Source: Margaritifera margaritifera
Taxonomy: Eukaryota; Mollusca; Bivalvia; Unionida; Margaritiferidae
Direction of reading: 5' to 3'
Length of the DNA stretch: 64,000 bases
Assembly (NCBI GenBank): GCA_029931535.1
Contig: JAQPZY010001675.1
Span: 2,694,001 to 2,758,000 of the forward strand
Both the position numbers and the translations under genes were made by a program. Under the pieces are notes generated by a model that saw only the letters and a list, made by a program, of their open reading frames with translations, was not told the origin of the DNA and did no database searches. This document shows positions 57,885-64,000 of the stretch, in pieces (within the stretch, counting starts at the first letter, position 1; the number at the start of each line of letters is the position of its first letter).

Positions 57885-58650
57885 GAAGTGATAATTAAAT
57901 TAAACATGTCTATGAAAAATAAATATCAAGTGATATTTAAATTTAAACATGTCCATGAAAAATAAATATCAAGTGATATTTAAATTTAAACATGTCCATG
58001 AAAAATAAATATCAAGTGATATTTAAATTTAAACATGTCCATGAAAAATAAATATCAAGTGATATTTAAATTTAAACATGTCCATGAAAAATAAATATCA
58101 AGTGGTATTTAAATTTAAACATGTCCATGAAAAATAAATATCAAGTGATATTTAAATTTAAACATGTCCATGAAAAATAAATATCAAGTGGTATTTAAAT
58201 TGAAACATGTCGATGAAAAATAAATATCAAGTGGTATTTAAATTGAAACATGTCGATGAAAAATAAATATCAAGTGGTATTTAAATTGAAACATGTCCAT
58301 GAAAAATAAATATCAAGTGATATTTAAATTGAAACATGTCCATGAAAAATAAATATCAAGTGGTATTTAAATTGAAACATGTCCATGAAAAATAAATATC
58401 AAGTGATAATTAAATTGAAACATGTCCATGAAAAATAAATATCAAGTGATATTTAAATTTAAACATGTCTATGAAAAATAAATATCAAGCGGTATTTAAA
58501 TTGAAACATGTCCATGAAAAATAAATATCAAGTTATATTTAAATTGAAACATGTCCATGAAAAATAAATATCAAGTGGTATTTAAATTGAAACATGTCCA
58601 TGTAAAATAAATATTAAGTGGTATTTAAACTGATGTATGTCCATGAAAAA
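57885..58650. repeat. 43-bp minisatellite beside exon D', about seventeen copies
   Basis: Unit CATGTCCATGAAAAATAAAT, ATCAAGTGATATTTAAATTT, AAA. The single ancestral copy is visible in arm 1 just before exon D (TTTTAATTTTCCATGAACAT at about 20909). Confidence 0.95.
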
Positions 58651-59636
58651 TAAATGCCTGGTGAGCCACCAAAAATCTTTCAGAAGTAGGCAACTGTAAC
58701 CTAGATTGTTTTTAAAGAGTGCCTTGCTCACCAAGGTACATTGACACTACAAGGTGTGTGACTATTATAACATCCAAACTAACCCAATCAGAATGGATGA
58801 ACCAAAAATGGAAAGATAAAAGGACAGATGGACAAAAATATGTTAGGAAAATGGCAGACTTAAACCAAGTTGCCTTTTCAATAAATCAAATTCAACAGGT
58901 GCCCCAACTATACCTAAAATCACTCTTCATTAACAGTTGAAAGTTATTGAAGGGACAGTAAATAAGGTACTACAAACACAAGAAATCAATAAACAAAAAA
59001 TCTGAGAAAATATATACTGAAAAGGAACATGGTGCAAGTCCAGGAAAAGGGTGAAAAGAAGTATTTCATATGTTCCTTCTCAGCTCAGGGAAGATCTGAA
59101 CTTTACCTTTTGTGGATAGAATTCTGACAGAAGATTGCTAAGCAAGTCAAAATTTTGTATTAATTTTTCTGACATGTCAAAAGTTTTGTCATGGTTTCAT
59201 ATTTCTTTTCCACTGAAATTCCCTGACTTTCTCGCATCGTTTCTAAAACTTAGAGTTAACCCAGTCTTTGGAGACCTTATGATAGACATCAGTATGGGCG
59301 GTGTTTCAGAATGGACCAGATCCCGACTATAGTTTTTTGGAAACCTATTACGATTGCATCAAAACAACAACAAGTACTACTACTACTACTGCAACTACTG
59401 CAATAAGAAAAATCCAAAACCTGGCAATCAAAACATTTGTCTTATTCAACTGATGTTATAAATATAATCGCTGCAAAATGTTCAGATTACTCCAAATCTT
59501 AATTAATCATCTTCCATGACTGCAAACCTAACAGCTGCAACCAATACATCTTAAACACTATTAGCAAATATTGTAATACTGTATACTTTTTTATGGAATT
59601 TTTATTTCTTCCCAAGTGAGTCAGACAAAAACTTAC
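58651..59636 (-). other. Intron C'-D'
   Basis: Short (ACT)n at about 59371-59390. One copy of the arm-1 51-bp repeat at about 59550-59612. No exon. Confidence 0.6.
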
Positions 59637-59720
59637 CGGTTCTACAGTGTAGGGGTTCGGAAGCAGGTACGGTTTTAAATCAATTATATACTCTCTCTCT
59701 TCATCTGAAATTTGAATATT
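59637..59720 (-). CDS. CLCN7: CLC-7-type exchanger, copy 2, exon C' (start of CBS2)
   Basis: Minus-strand 28-codon exon: acceptor TTCTTTCAG, donor GTAAGTTT, phase 0. It starts NIQISDEEREY and continues IIDLKPYLLPNPYTVEP. The changes against copy 1 cluster in the first nine residues; the LKPYLLPNPYTVEP part is identical. The DEERE stretch resembles the acidic DERE segment of vertebrate ClC-7 more than copy 1 does. Confidence 0.93.
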
Positions 59721-60814
59721 CTGAAAGAAAAAAAAAGAAAAGAATGGAGCTTTTTTTCTCCTTTTTGTCACATTTACTAGCTTTAATGAAATTCCAATCA
59801 ATGATTGGATAGTAGAAGCAACAGTATGAAACTAAAACCTCTCCAATGACTAACATAATTAACGTACAATCTCGATAATAATGGAATACACATATTTTTT
59901 AAATAAGTAAAGGTCATATGTTTTTATATTTAATAAGCGCTCATCTAGTGACTTTTGATCCCATACAAATATTTCAAAACTTGTCATTTTTACACTTAGC
60001 AAGCAAATTTAAAGCATATTACATGAAGACAACTTATTCAAGAAAGGATTGATAGTAATAATGGGATACAAATGTATAAATTGTAGAGCTAATTACCTAA
60101 TTAGGAATCAAATTTGTGTCAGAAGAGGAAAGTGACAGTCTTTATTAATAAGCTTTTATCTTTTGCACACTTGTATGAGCTTATTTTGCTACTAAAAATG
60201 GAAAGTCTGTGTGCTGAATTTGTGTATATGTTTATTTTCACATGTGTTTATTATCTAGGTTTTTACAGTGTATGCTCTAAGCCTGGAAAATTAAGGAACC
60301 TGACACCAACATGGAAAACCTAGGATTTCTATTAATCCAAATTTAGCATCATTTACATTACTTTTGTACACATCAGTAATATTTAGATGCTTCTATACCA
60401 GGACTATGTCTACAATACCCACAATAATGTGAAGTCTAATAAGTATTTAAATTTGTCACTCTAACATAAGATTCAATTTTAATACTTGACAATATTTGTT
60501 ACATGGATAACTGGCTTTTGAAAAGTACCTGTGAAGCTCTAAAACAACTTGTAATTTTTTTTTTAATCATTGATTAATAAGAATAAAAAAATCAAAAGAA
60601 GTTTTGTTTAATTTTTTCAAATCCTATTGTTTTTCAAAAATGTTGTTATGCATTTATTTTACATAAAAGAGTTATCTTGCCCTGAGCTTTTATAAATTTA
60701 ATGACTTTGAGAGTTTGAATCCATGTTTTAAGACACAAGACATAAGAAATTTCATTTTACATTGAATATTACAACAAATAACATTAGCTCTGACAAACAA
60801 ACAAATAAAAGCAA
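59721..60814 (-). other. Intron B'-C', conserved part
   Basis: Mirrors 16.85-18.39 kb; see the conserved block 17243-17564, whose partner is 60020-60338. No exon. Confidence 0.75.
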
Positions 60815-61365
60815 TACAGATAGAGCCACAGTCAACTAAAAGCAATATAGATAGAGCCACAGTCAACTAAAAGTAATACAGATAGAGCCAGTCAACTAAA
60901 AGTAATACAGATAGAGCCACAGTCAACTAAAAGCAATACAGATAGAGCCACAGTCAACTAAAAGCAAAACAGATAGAGCCACAGTCAACTAAAAGTAATA
61001 CATATAGAGCCACAGTAAACTGAAAGCAATACAGATAGAGACAGTCTAAAAAAAGCAATACAGATAGAGCCACAGTCAACTAAAAGCAATACCGATAGAG
61101 CTAGTCAACTAAAAGTAATACAGATAGAGCCACAAGCAACTAAAAGCAATACAGATAGAGCCACACTACTGTCAACTAAAAGTAATACAGATAGAGCCAG
61201 TCAACTAAAAGTAATACAGATAGAGCCACAGTCAACTAAAAGTAATACAGATAGAGCCACAGTCAACTAAAAGTAATACAGATAGAGCCACAGTCAACTA
61301 AAAGCAATACAGATAGAGCCACACTACTGTCAACTAAAAGCAATACAGATAGAGCCACATAAGTA
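60815..61365. repeat. 31-bp minisatellite, about eighteen copies
   Basis: Unit CACAGTCAACTAAAAGCAAT then ACAGATAGAGC, with short deletions (GAGCCAGTCAAC) and CACTACTGTC variants. It occupies the place of the 140-bp array and mariner-type element of the other arm. Confidence 0.96.
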
Positions 61366-61965
61366 TTTTAGATATAAAGATGCATACACATTACAGATAT
61401 GAAGCATAAACCTGTCTTAGCAGAAGGGCTGCAATGGGTAGCAAATTTAGAACACGAGAATTTAATGTGGCAGACTCGACCTCAAGTACTCAAAGTTGTG
61501 GTTGCTAATGGCACTACCTCTAGTCAGATCAGAGAACATGCCTATTCTCCCTCTTCTTTCCTGGGCATTTTTTGAAAATTTGATTACAAAATATCAGTAC
61601 TTTGTTGATCAATAAGAAACACAAATTTTGCTCACATATATTTAGTATACATACACTAAAATGTGCAAATCAATTAGAAAAATAACCATAAAAGACTGCA
61701 ATTTCATCTTGTATTCAGTTCATCAAATAAGAACACAGTATTCCATTCAGCAGATAGCATCATAATGGCTATCCAATGCAACCATGGCCATGAGTAAGTT
61801 AAACATTGGAAAATGGCTGGGCATGGTATAAAACCAGACTGTGCTGTAGGCATGAAATGTCAAATATTTGAGCTAAACATCAGTACAGCTTGTTGTAGGC
61901 TACATGTATTATAGCTTGAAAATCAGTTCCATTAAAAGGTGGGTAATGTGGAAGCATTCTTGTGT
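61366..61965 (-). other. Outer end of the right arm
   Basis: 61.50-61.80 kb mirrors 10.60-10.99 kb. No exon recognised; exon B' should lie beyond the window. Confidence 0.6.
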
Positions 61966-64000
61966 TTCTAAAATAGTGTTGTATATAGCCTGCACAGATA
62001 CAGTGTTGTATATAGCCTGCACATATACAGTGTTGTATATAGCCCACACAGACACAGTGTTGTATATAGCCCACACAGATAGTGTTGTATATAGCCCACA
62101 CAGATACAGTGTTGTATATAGCCCACACAGATAGTGTTGTATATAGTCCACACAGATAGTGTTGTATATAGCCCACATAGATATAGTGTTGTATATAGCC
62201 TGCACAGATAGTGTTGTATATAGCCCACACAGATAGTGTTGTATATAGCCCACACAGATACAGTGTTGTATATAGCCCACACAGAGTGTTGTATATAGCC
62301 CACACAGATACAGTGTTGTATACAGCCTGCACAGATAGTGATGTATATAGCCCACACAGATACAGTGTTGTATATAGCCCACACAAATAGTGTTGTATAT
62401 AGCCCACACAGATAGTGTTGTATACAGCCCACACAGATATAGTGCTGTATATAGCACGCACAGATAGTGTTGTATACAGCCCACACAGATATAGTGTTGT
62501 ATATAGCCCACACAGATAGTGTTGTGTACAGCCCGCACAGATAGTGTTGTATACAGCCCACACAGATATAGTGTTGTATATAGCACACACAGATACAGTG
62601 TTGTATATAGCCCACACAGATATAGTGTTGTATACAGCCCACACAGATACTGTTGTATACAGCCCACACATATATAGTGTTGTATATAGCCTGCACAGAT
62701 AGTGTTGTATACAGCCCACACAGATAGTGTTGTATATAGCCCACACAGATATAGTGTTGTATATAGCCCACACAGATATAGTGTTGTATATAGCCCACAC
62801 AGATAGAGTTGTATACAGCCCACAAAGATATAGTGTTGTATATAGCCCGCACAGATAGTGTTGTATACAGCCCACACAGATATAGTGTTGTATATAGCCC
62901 GCACAAGTAGTGTTGTATACAGCCTGCACAGATAGTGTTGTATAAAGCCCACACAGATATAGTGTTGTATATAGCCCACACAGATAGTGTTGTATATAGC
63001 CCACACAGATATAGTGTTGTATATAGCCCGCACAGATAGTGTTGTATACAGCCCACACAGATATAGTGTTGTATATAGCCTGCACAGATAGTGTTGTATA
63101 CAGCCTGCACAGATAGTTTTGTATACAGCTGACACAGATATAGTGTTGTACACAGCCCACACAGATAGTGTTGTATATAGCCCACACAGATATAGTGTTG
63201 TATATAGCCCACACAGATATAGTGTTGTATATAGCCCACACAGATAGTGTTGTATATAGCCCACACAGATATAGTGTTGTATATAGCCTGCACAGATAGT
63301 GTTGTATACAGCCCACACAGATAGTGTTGTATACAGCCCACACAGATATAGTGTTGTATATAGCACACACAGATACAGTGTTGTATATAGCCCACACAGA
63401 TATAGTGTTGTATACAGCCCACACAGATAGTGTTGTATATACCCTGCACAGATACAGTGTTGTATATGGCCCACACAGATAGTGTTGTATATAGCACACA
63501 CAGATACAGTGTTGTATATAGCACACACAGATATAGTGTTGTATATAGTCCACACAGATACAGTGTTGTATATAGCCCACACAGATATAGTGTTGTATAT
63601 AGCACACACAGATATAGTGTTGTATACAGCCCACACAGATACAGTGTTGTATATAGCCTGCACAGATACAGTGTTGTATATAGCCCACACAGATAGTGTT
63701 GTATATAGCCCACACAGATAGTGTTGTATATAGCCCACACAGATATAGTGTTGTATATAGCCCACACAGGTACAGTGTTGTATATAGTCCACACAGATAC
63801 AGTGTTGTATATAGCCCACACAGATATAGTGTTGTATATAGTCCACACAGATATAGTGTTGTATATAGCCCACACAGATATAGTGTTGTATATAGCCCAC
63901 ACAGATAGTGTTGTATATAGCCCAAACAGATACAGTGTTGTATATAGCCCACACAGATATAGTGTTGTATATAGCACACACAGATATAGTGTTGTATATA
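61966..64000. repeat. 25/27-bp minisatellite, cut by the right window edge
   Basis: About 80 units of AGTGTTGTATATAGCCCACA plus CAGAT, with an optional extra AT or AC. Because 25-bp units shift frame and 27-bp units do not, all three minus-strand frames stay open for about 2 kb (each 669-699 codons). This is a property of the repeat, not a gene. Confidence 0.97.

Larger units (their letters stand above)
46050..61860 (-). repeat. Large inverted repeat, right arm
   Basis: Reverse-complement partner of 10550-38545; matched anchors are listed there. It lacks the 140-bp array, the 2.9-kb mariner-type element, the direct duplication and 138-bp array, MITE copies 1-3 and the 31.9-kb relic. It has its own minisatellites at 47.86, 53.1, 56.7, 57.9 and 60.8 kb. 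Confidence 0.9.

Noticed and set aside
6914..61860. Assembly fold-back artefact as an explanation for the inverted repeat
   Set aside because: The arms differ by 9-15% in exons and carry different insertions, which a fold-back error would not produce.
61880..63981. Cys/Tyr-rich 669-699-codon frames on the minus strand
   Set aside because: All three frames are open at once because of unit composition; no codon selection is possible in three frames together.

Overview
The window is AT-rich animal genomic DNA with no compact gene order. It has spliced exons with GT/AG borders, kilobase introns, tRNA-derived SINEs, several classes of DNA transposon with intact target-site duplications, and many minisatellites that together cover roughly a quarter or more of the sequence. 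A bivalve or other mollusc is the best guess. This rests on repeat style and protein resemblance, not on a species-specific marker.

The only clearly functional coding sequence is the 3' end of two copies of a CLC-7-type lysosomal chloride/proton exchanger (CLCN7). Copy 1 is on the plus strand, with five exons from 6914 to 27319. Copy 2 is on the minus strand, with its last three exons between 59720 and 54678. All internal splice junctions are phase 0. The copies lie tail to tail, and the duplication is not limited to exons: introns and 3' flanks also match in inverted order, so about 10.55-38.55 kb mirrors about 46.05-61.86 kb. The arms differ in length (28 kb versus 16 kb) because each gained its own minisatellites and transposons. 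One intronic stretch (17243-17564 versus 60020-60338) is about 98% identical, more than the neighbouring exons.

The unique spacer between the arms (about 38.6-46.0 kb) holds a hAT element with a piggyBac-type element nested in it, a decayed CCHC zinc-knuckle gene whose coding sequence has become a 30-bp tandem repeat, and a divergent pair of small unrecognised ORFs. The pair shares a compact promoter with two TATA boxes, CCAAT-type boxes and a perfect inverted repeat. Each ORF is followed by a histone-mRNA-like 3' stem-loop and a purine-rich element. This pair is the strongest candidate for something undescribed. After it come a 64-bp satellite of nested hairpins and a retrotransposon relic.

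Other layout: 1-4.85 kb is a 36-bp minisatellite; 5-9.8 kb is intron with SINEs and a duplicated exon fragment; 12489-15423 is a Tc1/mariner-type insertion into a 140-bp tandem array; four double-hairpin MITEs are scattered; 53.1-54.6 kb, 57.9-58.65 kb, 60.8-61.4 kb and 61.97-64 kb are minisatellites. Most long open frames here are frames kept open by tandem repeats, not genes.
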